In this document: in pieces, positions 14,577-22,067 of the stretch
Numbering within the stretch: position 1 is the stretch's first letter
How the letters are laid out: the number at the start of each line of letters is the position of its first letter
Source: Clostridia bacterium
GTDB lineage: Bacteria > Bacillota > Clostridia > Oscillospirales > CAG-272
DNA length: 39,044 nucleotides
Reading direction: 5' to 3'
NCBI GenBank assembly: GCA_017452545.1
Contig: JAFTME010000118.1
Location: forward strand, 1-39,044
Notes under the pieces: model-generated
Seen by the model: the letters and a program-made list of their open reading frames with translations, nothing else
What the model was told of the DNA's origin: nothing
Database searches by the model: none
Program-made: the position numbers and the translations under genes

Positions 14577-16496
14577 ATGAGAATGAGAGCACCTTCCGTT
14601 CCGCTGATCACGGTCGATCCGTATTTCAGCGTCTGGTCCCCTGCTGACCGCCTGACCGACACCACCACGCGCCACTGGACCAACCGCCCGATGGTATTTG
14701 ACGGCACTGCCGAGATCGACGGTGTTCTCTACCGCTTTATGGGCGACAAAAACGCTGACAGCGTTGCTGCGATGGAGCAGATCTCGCTGGACATTGAGGC
14801 GTTTACCACGACGTACGTTTTCCGTGCGGGCGGCGTAGAGCTGACTGTTCTGTTTACCACGCCCATTATGCCCGACGACAACTACATGATCTCCCGTCCC
14901 GTCAGCTACATGGAGGTTCTCTCCCGTGCGACGGACGACGAGGAGCACAGTGTTACCGTCAAGGTTGCCGTTTCCGAGCAGATCTGTCTGCACGAGGCAG
15001 GTCAGGACGCGGTGATCGCCGAGGCGGTTGCCATTGAGGGCATTCCCACGGTACGCATGGGCAGCGTCAGCCAGCCTGTGCTGCACTGCAGCGGCGACGA
15101 TCGCCGCATTGACTGGGGTTATTTCTATCTGTCGGTTGCCGAGGGTGAGGTTGCCTGCGTTGCTCGCGAGGACAGCGGCGACGGCATGGCTTACGTGACG
15201 GCAACGGCTGCGGTGGACGAGAGCGTTCTCTTTACCTTTGCTTACGACGATATTGAGAGCATTCAGTATTTCGGCGAGAATTGTCCGGCTTACTGGAAGT
15301 CGGTCTGCCCCACCATTGAGGGGGCGATCGCGCAGGCGCACGGCGATTATCTGAGCGTCGTTGCACGCTGCAAGGATTTTTCCGACCGCTTGTTTGCCGA
15401 TGCGGTTCGTGCGGGTGGCGAGAAGTACGCCGAGCTTTTGCTGCTGGCGATGCGTCAGACCATTGGTGCGCACAAGCTGGTACTGGACAAGAACGGCGAG
15501 CTTTTGTTTATCTCCAAGGAGAACTTCTCCAACGGCTGTGCGGCAACGGTTGACGTCAGCTATCCCTCCATTCCCCTCTATCTGCTTTACAATCCCGAGC
15601 TGGTTCGCGGCATGATGCGCCCGGTTTACCGCTTTGCGCGCAGCGAGGCGTGGAAGTATGATTTTGCGCCCCACGATGCGGGTCAGTATCCGTTGGTCAA
15701 CGGACAGGTATACAATAAGGACAACAAAACGGGTGAGCTGCGTCTTGACGGTCAGATGCCGGTCGAGGAGTGCGGCAACATGCTGATGATGGAAGCAACC
15801 AGTGCCGTGGCTTCGGGTGACGTTTCCTTTGCCGAGAAAAATCTGGATCTTCTGGAGCAATGGGTCAAGTATCTGATCGACAACGGCGACGACCCTGCCC
15901 ACCAGCTTTGCACCGACGACTTTGCGGGACATCTCTCGCACAACTGCAATCTGACCCTCAAGGCGATCATGGGTATTGCCGCGCTGGGTATCATTTATCG
16001 CATGATGGGCGACACGGCTGCCTATGAGCGCTACATCGCGCTGGCACGCGAGAAGGCACAGAGCTTTATTGTGCGCGCGCGCAACGCAGACGGCTCTTAC
16101 CGTCTGGCGTTTGACCGCGAGGGCACGTTCAGCCTTAAGTACAACCTGATCTGGGACAAGCTGTTCGGCACAGATATTATGCCCGCTTTTGTCAGCGAGG
16201 CGGAGGTGCAGAATTATATTCGCCACACCAACGCATACGGTGTTCCGCTGGACACCCGTCGCACCTACACCAAGACCGACTGGATCATCTGGGCGGCTGC
16301 ACTGGGTAACAACCGCGACGACTTCGAAGCCATCGTCAATCCCATTTGGGAGGCGTATAACGCTTCTCCCTCCCGCGTGCCTATGACCGACTGGTACGAT
16401 ACCGTAACCTCGGTCCAGTGCGGCTTCCAGTGCCGTACCGTCGTCGGCGGCTTCTTTATGCAGCTGCTGGCTTACAAGGGATATTTGAAGATTTGA
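14577..16496 (+). CDS. Glutaminase A-like protein (DUF4965/DUF1793 type)
   Basis: The 639-residue product begins MRMRAPSVPLITVDPYFSVW and continues with PADRLTDTTTRHWTNRPM, the typical opening of the DUF4964/DUF5127/DUF4965/DUF1793 family named after fungal glutaminase GtaA; the C-terminal half is an alpha/alpha barrel-like region with SNGCAATVDVSYPSIPLYLLYNPEL and a conserved end (RVPMTDWYDTVTSVQCGFQ, RTVVGGFFM). The known fungal member hydrolyses glutamine; many bacterial members are untested and some are suspected glycosidases. There is no signal peptide, so it acts in the cytoplasm, unlike the secreted fungal enzyme. Start ATG 14577 follows AAAGGAG. Single-gene unit with its own promoter and terminator. 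Confidence 0.82.
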   Translation: MRMRAPSVPLITVDPYFSVWSPADRLTDTTTRHWTNRPMVFDGTAEIDGVLYRFMGDKNADSVAAMEQISLDIEAFTTTYVFRAGGVELTVLFTTPIMPDDNYMISRPVSYMEVLSRATDDEEHSVTVKVAVSEQICLHEAGQDAVIAEAVAIEGIPTVRMGSVSQPVLHCSGDDRRIDWGYFYLSVAEGEVACVAREDSGDGMAYVTATAAVDESVLFTFAYDDIESIQYFGENCPAYWKSVCPTIEGAIAQAHGDYLSVVARCKDFSDRLFADAVRAGGEKYAELLLLAMRQTIGAHKLVLDKNGELLFISKENFSNGCAATVDVSYPSIPLYLLYNPELVRGMMRPVYRFARSEAWKYDFAPHDAGQYPLVNGQVYNKDNKTGELRLDGQMPVEECGNMLMMEATSAVASGDVSFAEKNLDLLEQWVKYLIDNGDDPAHQLCTDDFAGHLSHNCNLTLKAIMGIAALGIIYRMMGDTAAYERYIALAREKAQSFIVRARNADGSYRLAFDREGTFSLKYNLIWDKLFGTDIMPAFVSEAEVQNYIRHTNAYGVPLDTRRTYTKTDWIIWAAALGNNRDDFEAIVNPIWEAYNASPSRVPMTDWYDTVTSVQCGFQCRTVVGGFFMQLLAYKGYLKI

Positions 16497-16518
16497 TTGT
16501 GTGAGGATACGCGGTGGG

Positions 16519-16612
16519 GATGCGCGGGGGCGCTGCCCCCAGACCCCCGCCAAGGAAACTTTTCGCAAAAAGTTTCCTTGGAACCTTCAAAAACCTTTAG
16601 GAAAGTTTATAA
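16519..16612. repeat. Dispersed intergenic hairpin repeat, copy 3
   Basis: It contains GGGGGCGCTGCCCCC-type inverted repeat, then CCAAGGAAACTTTT (16550-16563) paired with AAAAGTTTCCTTGG (16567-16580), then CCTTCAAAAACCTTTAGGAA. The last part matches the CCTTCCAAAAAGCTTTAGGAA segment of copy 1. Confidence 0.65.
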
Positions 16613-16625
16613 CGAAAAACGAAGC

Positions 16626-16663
16626 GGCTCACCTGTATTTCAAAGTGAGCCTCTTCTTTTTTT
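16626..16663 (+). terminator. Rho-independent terminator of the glutaminase-A-like gene
   Basis: GGCTCAC (16626-16632) pairs with GTGAGCC (16645-16651), 12-base loop, followed by TCTTCTTTTTTT. Confidence 0.8.
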
Positions 16664-16679
16664 AAGTTCTTTGGGGATT

Positions 16680-16713
16680 CTTAAGACCCTTTCTTTCAAG
16701 AAAGGGTCTTAAG
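16680..16713. repeat. Near-perfect 34-base palindrome
   Basis: CTTAAGACCCTTTCTT (16680-16695) and AAGAAAGGGTCTTAAG (16698-16713) are exact complements with a 2-base centre, followed by the G/C-rich CCGCCGGAGGCG. No T-run follows, so it is probably a repeat element rather than a second terminator, though cruciform or RNA-hairpin roles are possible. Confidence 0.6.
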
Positions 16714-16760
16714 CCGCCGGAGGCGTCTCGCACCGGAGGCAACATTTTTTGGGGTGCTGC

Positions 16761-16789
16761 TTGACGGGGGATAAAAAATCTGTTATACT
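16761..16789 (+). promoter_or_regulatory. Sigma-A promoter for recG
   Basis: TTGACG (16761-16766), 17-base spacer, TATACT (16784-16789). Start point near 16796, about 30 bases before the ATG. Confidence 0.8.
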
Positions 16790-16825
16790 AAAGGCACAGG
16801 ATTTCGCGCAAAGGAGGGATCGGGA

Positions 16826-19051
16826 ATGGCGAAGGACAAGGCAGAGGCAAGCGGGCTGAGCGGTGTTTCGGTAGGGGCACTGTACGGTGTAGGCCCTGCG
16901 CGGTGTCGCGCGTTTGCCAAGCTGGGCGTTCACACGGTTGAGGATCTTCTGCATCACTATCCGCGTGCTTACGAATATCGCGGCGATATTCGACTGTTAT
17001 CCGAGACCTCGCCCGAGGGTAAAAGTGCGGTCATTCTGACCGTATCCACGGCGCCGCGGGCGGCGATGATCCGTCGCGGCATGACGCTGCTGCGGTTTCG
17101 TGCGTATGACGAGAGCTGCAGCGCAGGCGGCAGCTGTGAGATCACCTATTTCAATCAGAATTATCTTAAGGACACGTTTGCGGTCGGTGCGACCTATCGC
17201 TTTTACGGCAAGGTCGAGCGACGCGGCAGTGGATACATGATGGTCTCGCCCGCCTTTGAAGAGGTGACGCCGGGTCGGGAGGACGAGTTGCCTGCGCTGA
17301 TCCCCGTTTACCCCGCGACGGAGGGGCTATCGCAAAAGCAGATCGCATCTGCCGTTTCGCTGGCGCTGCGCATGGCGGCAAGCGGGGGGGAGGACGACAT
17401 GCTACCCGCACAAACGCGGCAGGAGCGTGCGCTGTGTGCGCAATCGTTTGCGCTGCGCAGCATACACCGCCCGCGCGACATGGAGTCACTCGCGCTTGCC
17501 AAGCGGCGGTTGGTTTACGATGAGTTTTATTTATTCGCGCTGGGGCTTGCGGCGACGCGGGCACGCGTGCGCGAGGGAGTAGCGCCCGTTTGCGATCGGG
17601 CAGATCTATCCGTACTGGAGGCACAGCTGCCCTTTTCTCTGACGGGTGCGCAGCGACGCGCCATTGAGGATATACGCCGTGAGATGGCGAGCAGCGTGCC
17701 CATGAGCCGCATGGTGGTGGGAGACGTCGGCTGCGGAAAGACGGTCTGCGCGGCGGCGGCTATGCTGTTTGCGGTACAAAGCGGACGGCAGGCGGCGCTT
17801 ATGGCACCGACGGAAATTCTTGCGCGTCAGCACGCGAGGGAGCTGAGCGATCTGTTCTCGCGGATGGGCATCTCGTGCGAGCTGCTGATCGGTGCGACGA
17901 CGGCGGCAAAAAAGCGGGATATTCGCGCCCGTCTTGCCGACGGAACGCTTTCCGTGGTCATCGGCACGCAGGCGCTTTTGTCTGACGGTGTCGAATTTGC
18001 CGCGCCTGCGCTGGTGGTAACCGACGAGCAGCACCGATTTGGTGTCAACCAAAGGGCGACGCTCTCGCAGAAGAACCGTCACGCGCATTTGCTGGTCATG
18101 AGTGCAACGCCCATTCCCCGCTCTCTTGCGTTGGGGCTTTACGGCGATCTGGATATTTCCCGCATTGATGAGATGCCGCCGGGACGGCAGGTCGTTGACA
18201 CCTTTGTGGTGGACGAGGGCTATCGGGCGCGGTTGAACGGCTTTATTCGCAAGCAGGTGGCGGAGGGTGGACAGGTTTACGTGGTTTGCCCTGCGATCGA
18301 CGAGCAGCGTGCGGATGCGGACGACGAGCTGGACGAAGACGTGCTGCTCGGCGACGTTTCGCTGCGCGGTGCGTTTGATATGGATCTGTCCGCGCTGCAG
18401 CGTGCGGCGCACGGCGACAAGCCGCCGCTCAAAACGGCACTCGGCATGGCAGAGCAGCTCGCGCACGACCTGGGCGATATTGCAGTGGAATGCCTGCACG
18501 GCAAGATGAAGGCGGCACAAAAGGACGAGATCATGGCGCGCTTTGTCAGCGGCGAGGTCAAGGTGCTGGTATCGACGACGGTCATTGAAGTGGGTGTCAA
18601 CGTACCGAGCGCCACGCTGATGATCGTGGAAAACGCCGAGCGGTTTGGTCTGGCGCAGCTGCATCAGCTGCGCGGGCGTGTGGGACGCGGCAAGCGCAAG
18701 AGCTATTGCGTTCTGGTTGCCGGCAGCCGCCCGGGCGAGACGGCGCGGCGGCGACTGGAAACTATGCGAACGCAGCACGACGGCTTTGAGATCGCACGGC
18801 AGGATCTTTTGCTGCGCGGGCCGGGTGATTTTCTGCGCGGCGGCAGCGACGGGGAGAGCGGTGCGGGCATTCGCCAGAGCGGCGGCATTCAATTCCGCCT
18901 CGCCGACGGCTGCGATGATGCGGACCTGATGGAGACGGCATTTGCCGATGCGCGCTCCCTGTTGGAGCAAGATGCGACGCTGTCGGGTTATCCCGTGCTG
19001 CGCGAGCGCATGGAGCGCATGTTTACCGTGGATGCGAGTATTTTGAACTAA
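16826..19051 (+). CDS. recG: ATP-dependent DNA helicase RecG
   Basis: Fork-remodelling helicase that regresses stalled replication forks and branch-migrates recombination intermediates. The 741-residue product has the N-terminal wedge/OB domain (GVGPARCRAFAKLGVHTVEDL, HYPRAYEYR), Walker A GDVGCGKT (299-306), Walker B-like box DEQH (400-403) in TDEQHRFGVNQR, motif III SATPIPRSLALGLYGDLDIS, and the C-terminal motifs including TTVIEVGVNVPSATLM and HQLRGRVGRGKRKSYC. It is slightly longer than the usual 680-700 residues because of an acidic insertion around 490-540 (DADDELDEDVLLGDVS). Start ATG 16826 follows AAAGGAGGG. Monocistronic and convergent with the lipoprotein genes beyond. Confidence 0.96.
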   Translation: MAKDKAEASGLSGVSVGALYGVGPARCRAFAKLGVHTVEDLLHHYPRAYEYRGDIRLLSETSPEGKSAVILTVSTAPRAAMIRRGMTLLRFRAYDESCSAGGSCEITYFNQNYLKDTFAVGATYRFYGKVERRGSGYMMVSPAFEEVTPGREDELPALIPVYPATEGLSQKQIASAVSLALRMAASGGEDDMLPAQTRQERALCAQSFALRSIHRPRDMESLALAKRRLVYDEFYLFALGLAATRARVREGVAPVCDRADLSVLEAQLPFSLTGAQRRAIEDIRREMASSVPMSRMVVGDVGCGKTVCAAAAMLFAVQSGRQAALMAPTEILARQHARELSDLFSRMGISCELLIGATTAAKKRDIRARLADGTLSVVIGTQALLSDGVEFAAPALVVTDEQHRFGVNQRATLSQKNRHAHLLVMSATPIPRSLALGLYGDLDISRIDEMPPGRQVVDTFVVDEGYRARLNGFIRKQVAEGGQVYVVCPAIDEQRADADDELDEDVLLGDVSLRGAFDMDLSALQRAAHGDKPPLKTALGMAEQLAHDLGDIAVECLHGKMKAAQKDEIMARFVSGEVKVLVSTTVIEVGVNVPSATLMIVENAERFGLAQLHQLRGRVGRGKRKSYCVLVAGSRPGETARRRLETMRTQHDGFEIARQDLLLRGPGDFLRGGSDGESGAGIRQSGGIQFRLADGCDDADLMETAFADARSLLEQDATLSGYPVLRERMERMFTVDASILN

Positions 19052-19062
19052 AAAAGAGAAAG

Positions 19063-19093
19063 GCCATAGCCGACGGATCTCGTCGGCTATGGC
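19063..19093. terminator. Bidirectional terminator between recG and lipoprotein gene 1
   Basis: GCCATAGCCGACG (19063-19075) pairs perfectly with CGTCGGCTATGGC (19081-19093), loop GATCT. T-rich tracts follow on both strands (TGTTCTTT on plus; CTTTCTCTTTTTT on minus). A near-identical copy lies at 21193-21219. Confidence 0.9.
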
Positions 19094-19099
19094 TGTTCT

Positions 19100-19720
19100 T
19101 TATTCGGTTACAGCACCGCTGTCGGTGGGTACCGTGTAATAATACGTTTCAAAGGTGAAGTAATCTGCGATCTGCTCAGGCGAGGTCAGAACGATGTCAT
19201 CGGGAAAGTCAATGTTAACGCGTTTCCCGTCAAAATTGATATACCACTCATTGTATTTTTCATAATAGGCAAATCCGTTTTGATCTTGAAGATCGGATTG
19301 CTCTATACTCGATTGATACGTTAGATTGCTTTTGGCTACGTAAACAATCAAAGCCGTCTTGATATCAATTGGATGTGCATTCACTTGATTTTCAGGTACA
19401 AAGTAATATTTATACTGGTGCTCCAAGTTTTCAACCAAGCGCAACACGTACCCTTCTGCTTGCAGTATTGGAACCTGTGTCATTTCCAGTGTGGTACCAA
19501 TCGCATTGACCTGTACCTGCGCCTCGTCCTGCGTCGTCAGCGTACTGATAAGAGAAGTCATATCGGTATATCTTTCGGGCATAACTTCAATCTCGTACGA
19601 TTCGTAATGATCATGATCGTTATCCAAAGCAATGGAATTCGGGTCATCCACGCCACATGCCGCCAACATCGTAATCAAAACGGCAACAATTGATATTAAC
19701 AATACGTAGTTCTTTTTCAT
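19100..19720 (-). CDS. Lipoprotein, paralogue 1 of a duplicated pair
   Basis: The 206-residue product has a lipoprotein signal ending ITMLAACG, so it is anchored outside the membrane. It shares long identical blocks with the product at 21228-21851: HYTDM/RYTDM, IGTTLEMTQVP, DDIVLTSPEQIADYFTFETY and a C-terminal YYTVP. The middle part differs between the two, as expected of a domain under diversifying change. No known domain is recognised. The start at 19720 follows AAGGGGGAT. It lies 18 bases after the metzincin stop on the same strand, so it is co-transcribed with that gene. Its codon use is visibly more A/T-rich than in recG next door. Confidence 0.8.
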   Translation of the reverse strand: MKKNYVLLISIVAVLITMLAACGVDDPNSIALDNDHDHYESYEIEVMPERYTDMTSLISTLTTQDEAQVQVNAIGTTLEMTQVPILQAEGYVLRLVENLEHQYKYYFVPENQVNAHPIDIKTALIVYVAKSNLTYQSSIEQSDLQDQNGFAYYEKYNEWYINFDGKRVNIDFPDDIVLTSPEQIADYFTFETYYYTVPTDSGAVTE

Positions 19721-19738
19721 GTTGATATCCCCCTTGCG

Positions 19739-20929
19739 TTAATCATATAGATATGCAATGATTGTAGCCCTGCAATCGTCACACCAGTATCCGGTATCTC
19801 CTTTTAATGTACACCTTTGTGTATTAAGTTTACATACAGCATGACTACACCCCAGATTATGGGTTAATTCATGCTGAATGGATTGCGTAAGATCGGGAGT
19901 TGTCAAATACGATGTCGTTGCATCAGTGCCACCAACCTGCCCCACTCCGATCACCTCTTTGTGAGTTCCGGAATTGATGCTGCACAAAGCATAATTGATA
20001 ATACGATATGTATAACGTCCACTAACTCTATACAGTTGATTGATGCGATTACCTGCGTGATGATGCAATGTGCTACAGTCGGCATCTGCACCACAACTAG
20101 TATTACATATCGCAGTAATGCTCGTCGAGCGGCATCCCGTTGTGTCAAGGTCTAACGCATCATCCGGATTGATATTTGCCCCCGCATACAAGTATATGCC
20201 AAAATTATTAAATATGGCTGCCGCAGCATCCGTATAATATTGGCGAATTTCATACGCAGGTATCGAGATTAGCGCCATATCGGTATAAATATAGGATTCA
20301 TAGGTAAAGGGTACTTCCAATATCCATTCGTCCTTGTAATCGCTGTTATCCGTATATTCCGTTTGCTTTACATTACGACCGTTTGTTGTGAGTATGCCAG
20401 AACCGGCAGCCATGCAAAAATTAGATGAACTTGATAAGTTTGTTGCTGGTCGAATAATATATGTATTGTTATCCGTAAGCTCAAATGACCACAATTGAGA
20501 TGCTAAACCGCTATATTCTTGCTGTACAATAGCAGCTCCATCCGTATTGGATGATGCAGTTAAAGCCAATCCGCTTGCTAAAGAAACGATTGCATAATAA
20601 CTGTAATGACTTACTAACTGCCATCTTTGATCGATACCGGCATCGTAATCCCACAATTCCATTGCAGCACCACTGGAAGATGTGCTGGCATCGTTATCAA
20701 TTTGCAAATAATTTCCCAGTTCAGCGTTACAGATATTAAATATACCCTCTTGCACGCTAAAGGTCGAACCCGTAGTAGTCGTAAGCGTTGTTATATCCGC
20801 ATTCAACAACTGTGTATCTGAAACTTCTGCGGCTTCTGCCTCACCGGCATGTGCAGGGAATGATACGCATATCGTTGCTACCGTTAAAGCCAATATCAAA
20901 GCCAAAAATCGTTTTTTGTTTTGTTTCAT
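19739..20929 (-). CDS. Secreted ricin-type lectin/metzincin metalloprotease
   Basis: The 396-residue product has a signal peptide (KKRFLALILALTVATICVSF, cleavage after AHA), a ricin-B-like carbohydrate-binding domain (about 60-200, with repeats of the form GLALTAS...W and QRWQL, SQLWSF) and a C-terminal protease domain with the full metzincin zinc motif HELTHNLGCSH at 353-363. After the motif come cysteines spaced C-x6-C-x9-CxxC, which recalls the structural-zinc cysteines of archaemetzincins; no Met-turn methionine is visible in the short 33-residue tail. Substrate unknown; it may target host or dietary glycoproteins, which is inference. Start ATG 20929 follows AAAGGAGG. The gene is strikingly A/T-rich compared with its surroundings, which suggests horizontal acquisition. 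Confidence 0.85.
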   Translation of the reverse strand: MKQNKKRFLALILALTVATICVSFPAHAGEAEAAEVSDTQLLNADITTLTTTTGSTFSVQEGIFNICNAELGNYLQIDNDASTSSSGAAMELWDYDAGIDQRWQLVSHYSYYAIVSLASGLALTASSNTDGAAIVQQEYSGLASQLWSFELTDNNTYIIRPATNLSSSSNFCMAAGSGILTTNGRNVKQTEYTDNSDYKDEWILEVPFTYESYIYTDMALISIPAYEIRQYYTDAAAAIFNNFGIYLYAGANINPDDALDLDTTGCRSTSITAICNTSCGADADCSTLHHHAGNRINQLYRVSGRYTYRIINYALCSINSGTHKEVIGVGQVGGTDATTSYLTTPDLTQSIQHELTHNLGCSHAVCKLNTQRCTLKGDTGYWCDDCRATIIAYLYD

Positions 20930-20999
20930 AGTGTTCCTCCTTTGAAACATTATAATTTTCAATCGATATTTCATTTATCATATCCATATCATTGCCCAT
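20841..20999 (-). CDS. Possible 52-residue leader peptide overlapping the metzincin gene
   Basis: In the metzincin mRNA leader, ATG 20999 lies 7 bases after AAAGGGGTG and opens a frame that begins MGNDMDMINEISIENYNV and ends at 20841, inside the first 30 codons of the metzincin in another frame. Translation of this frame would cover the metzincin ribosome binding site. It could be a regulatory upstream frame or a chance frame; no family is recognised. Confidence 0.25.
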   Translation of the reverse strand: MGNDMDMINEISIENYNVSKEEHYETKQKTIFGFDIGFNGSNDMRIIPCTCR

Positions 21000-21052
21000 C
21001 GGATTCACCCCTTTCAATCTACCGCATGACAAATAGCGGAAATCTCAATAAT

Positions 21053-21081
21053 ACTATAACATATATTCCTCGGCATGTCAA
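21053..21081 (-). promoter_or_regulatory. Promoter of the metzincin-lipoprotein 1 operon (duplicated copy A)
   Basis: Minus-strand TTGACA (21081-21076), 17-base spacer, TATAGT (21058-21053). The sequence upstream (GTCACTATTGACATG and the A/T-rich block before it) is nearly the same as at copy B, 21891-21919. The start point near 21046 leaves a leader of about 117 bases. Confidence 0.8.
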
Positions 21082-21142
21082 TAGTGACCAAAAAAATTTA
21101 TAATTTCAGCAGATTTTTAACAAAATATTCACATACAGCCCC

Positions 21143-21177
21143 AAAAAAACAGGAAAGCCAACCGGTGTGCGCTTTCC
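21143..21177 (-). terminator. Covarying terminator, copy A
   Basis: On the minus strand GGAAAGC pairs with GCTTTCC (21177-21171 with 21158-21152), loop of 12, followed by TGTTTTTTT. Copy B at 21979-22013 has the same structure with one compensating base-pair change. It backs up the hairpin at 21193-21219 after lipoprotein gene 2. Confidence 0.75.
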
Positions 21178-21192
21178 TTACAAAGAAACAGT

Positions 21193-21219
21193 CATAGCCG
21201 ACGGATCTCGTCGGCTATG
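21193..21219. terminator. Terminator of lipoprotein gene 2 (copy of the one at 19063)
   Basis: CATAGCCGACG (21193-21203) pairs with CGTCGGCTATG (21209-21219), loop GATCT. It is almost identical to the hairpin after lipoprotein gene 1, and the similarity continues into both coding 3' ends. Confidence 0.85.
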
Positions 21220-21227
21220 GCTGTTCT

Positions 21228-21851
21228 TTATTCGGTTACAGCATCGCTGTCGGCGGGTACCGTGTAATAATACGTTTCAAACGTGAAATAATCTGCAATC
21301 TGCTCAGGCGAGGTCAGAACGATGTCATCGGGGAAGGTAATCCATACGCGTTTGCCATTGTAGTTAATTCTCCATGTATTACGCTCTGCTTCATAAGCGT
21401 AGTCGATATATTCGCCATCCCATTTTTGAAGCAGTTCCTCTGACGGCTCACTTTGCGCATATTTAGATGCGTAAATCATAAAAACTTCATCGTGCTTGAT
21501 CAAATTTGACGTGACATCGCCCGTAATCGGAATATAGGTGTAAATAAAATAATGCTTCAAATTTTCAACCATCCGGAACTGAAAATCAGGCGAATGCAGC
21601 GTTGGAACCTGTGTCATTTCCAGTGTGGTACCAATCGCACCGGGCTGCGCCTTTGCTGCTTCGGCGGTCGTGAGGGTGGCGATAAACTCATCCATGTCGG
21701 TGTAGTGCTCGGGAACCGGGTCTGCGGTCTCAATGCCGCTCTCCGGGGGGAACGGAGGGTCGGGATTCTCGCTTTTATCCGTGCCGCAGGCAAGCAGCGT
21801 CAGGCTGAGCAGCAGGGAAAACAGCAGCAGCAAGCAACGAAACAGTTTCAT
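21228..21851 (-). CDS. Lipoprotein, paralogue 2 of a duplicated pair
   Basis: The 207-residue product has a lipoprotein signal ending LTLLACG, a Pro/Asp/Glu-rich spacer, then the same C-terminal region as the 19100-19720 product (IGTTLEMTQVP, DDIVLTSPEQIADYFTFETY, YYTVPADSDAVTE). The start is ATG 21851 behind AAAGGAG; an ATG six codons upstream would overlap that site. Its own promoter (21891-21919) is a near copy of the metzincin promoter. Its 5' half is more G+C-rich than paralogue 1, so the paralogues have drifted apart mainly there. Function unknown. Confidence 0.8.
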   Translation of the reverse strand: MKLFRCLLLLFSLLLSLTLLACGTDKSENPDPPFPPESGIETADPVPEHYTDMDEFIATLTTAEAAKAQPGAIGTTLEMTQVPTLHSPDFQFRMVENLKHYFIYTYIPITGDVTSNLIKHDEVFMIYASKYAQSEPSEELLQKWDGEYIDYAYEAERNTWRINYNGKRVWITFPDDIVLTSPEQIADYFTFETYYYTVPADSDAVTE

Positions 21852-21890
21852 GACAAAGGCTCCTTTCATTCATCCTATAACTACATCAAT

Positions 21891-21919
21891 ACTATACCAT
21901 ACATTTTCGGGCATGTCAA
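21891..21919 (-). promoter_or_regulatory. Promoter of lipoprotein gene 2 (duplicated copy B)
   Basis: Minus-strand TTGACA (21919-21914), 17-base spacer, TATAGT (21896-21891). It has the same hexamers, spacing and upstream A/T-rich block as copy A at 21053-21081. Confidence 0.8.
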
Positions 21920-21978
21920 TAGTGACCAAAAAAATTTATAATTTCAACAGCTTTTTAAAAAAACATTCACATACATTC

Positions 21979-22013
21979 AAAAAAGCAGCAAAGCCAACCG
22001 GTGTGCGCTTTGC
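21979..22013 (-). terminator. Covarying terminator, copy B
   Basis: On the minus strand GCAAAGC pairs with GCTTTGC (22013-22007 with 21994-21988), followed by TGCTTTTTT. Compared with copy A the second pair has changed from G-C to C-G, so pairing is kept. It lies after the D-lyxose isomerase gene. Confidence 0.75.
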
Positions 22014-22028
22014 TTACAAACAACACAC

Positions 22029-22053
22029 GGGGGAGTCTTTGAAGGACTCCCCC
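22029..22053 (-). terminator. Hairpin after the D-lyxose isomerase gene
   Basis: GGGGGAGTC pairs with GACTCCCCC (22029-22037 with 22045-22053), 7-base loop. On the minus strand it is followed by GTGTGTTGTTTGT. It probably works together with the next hairpin at 21979-22013. Confidence 0.65.
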
Positions 22054-22067
22054 GCTTGTATATGCAA

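Noticed and set aside
14484..16568. 694-codon minus-strand open frame opposite the glutaminase-A-like gene
   Set aside because: Antisense shadow made possible by codon bias; the plus-strand gene has promoter, ribosome binding site, terminator and family motifs.
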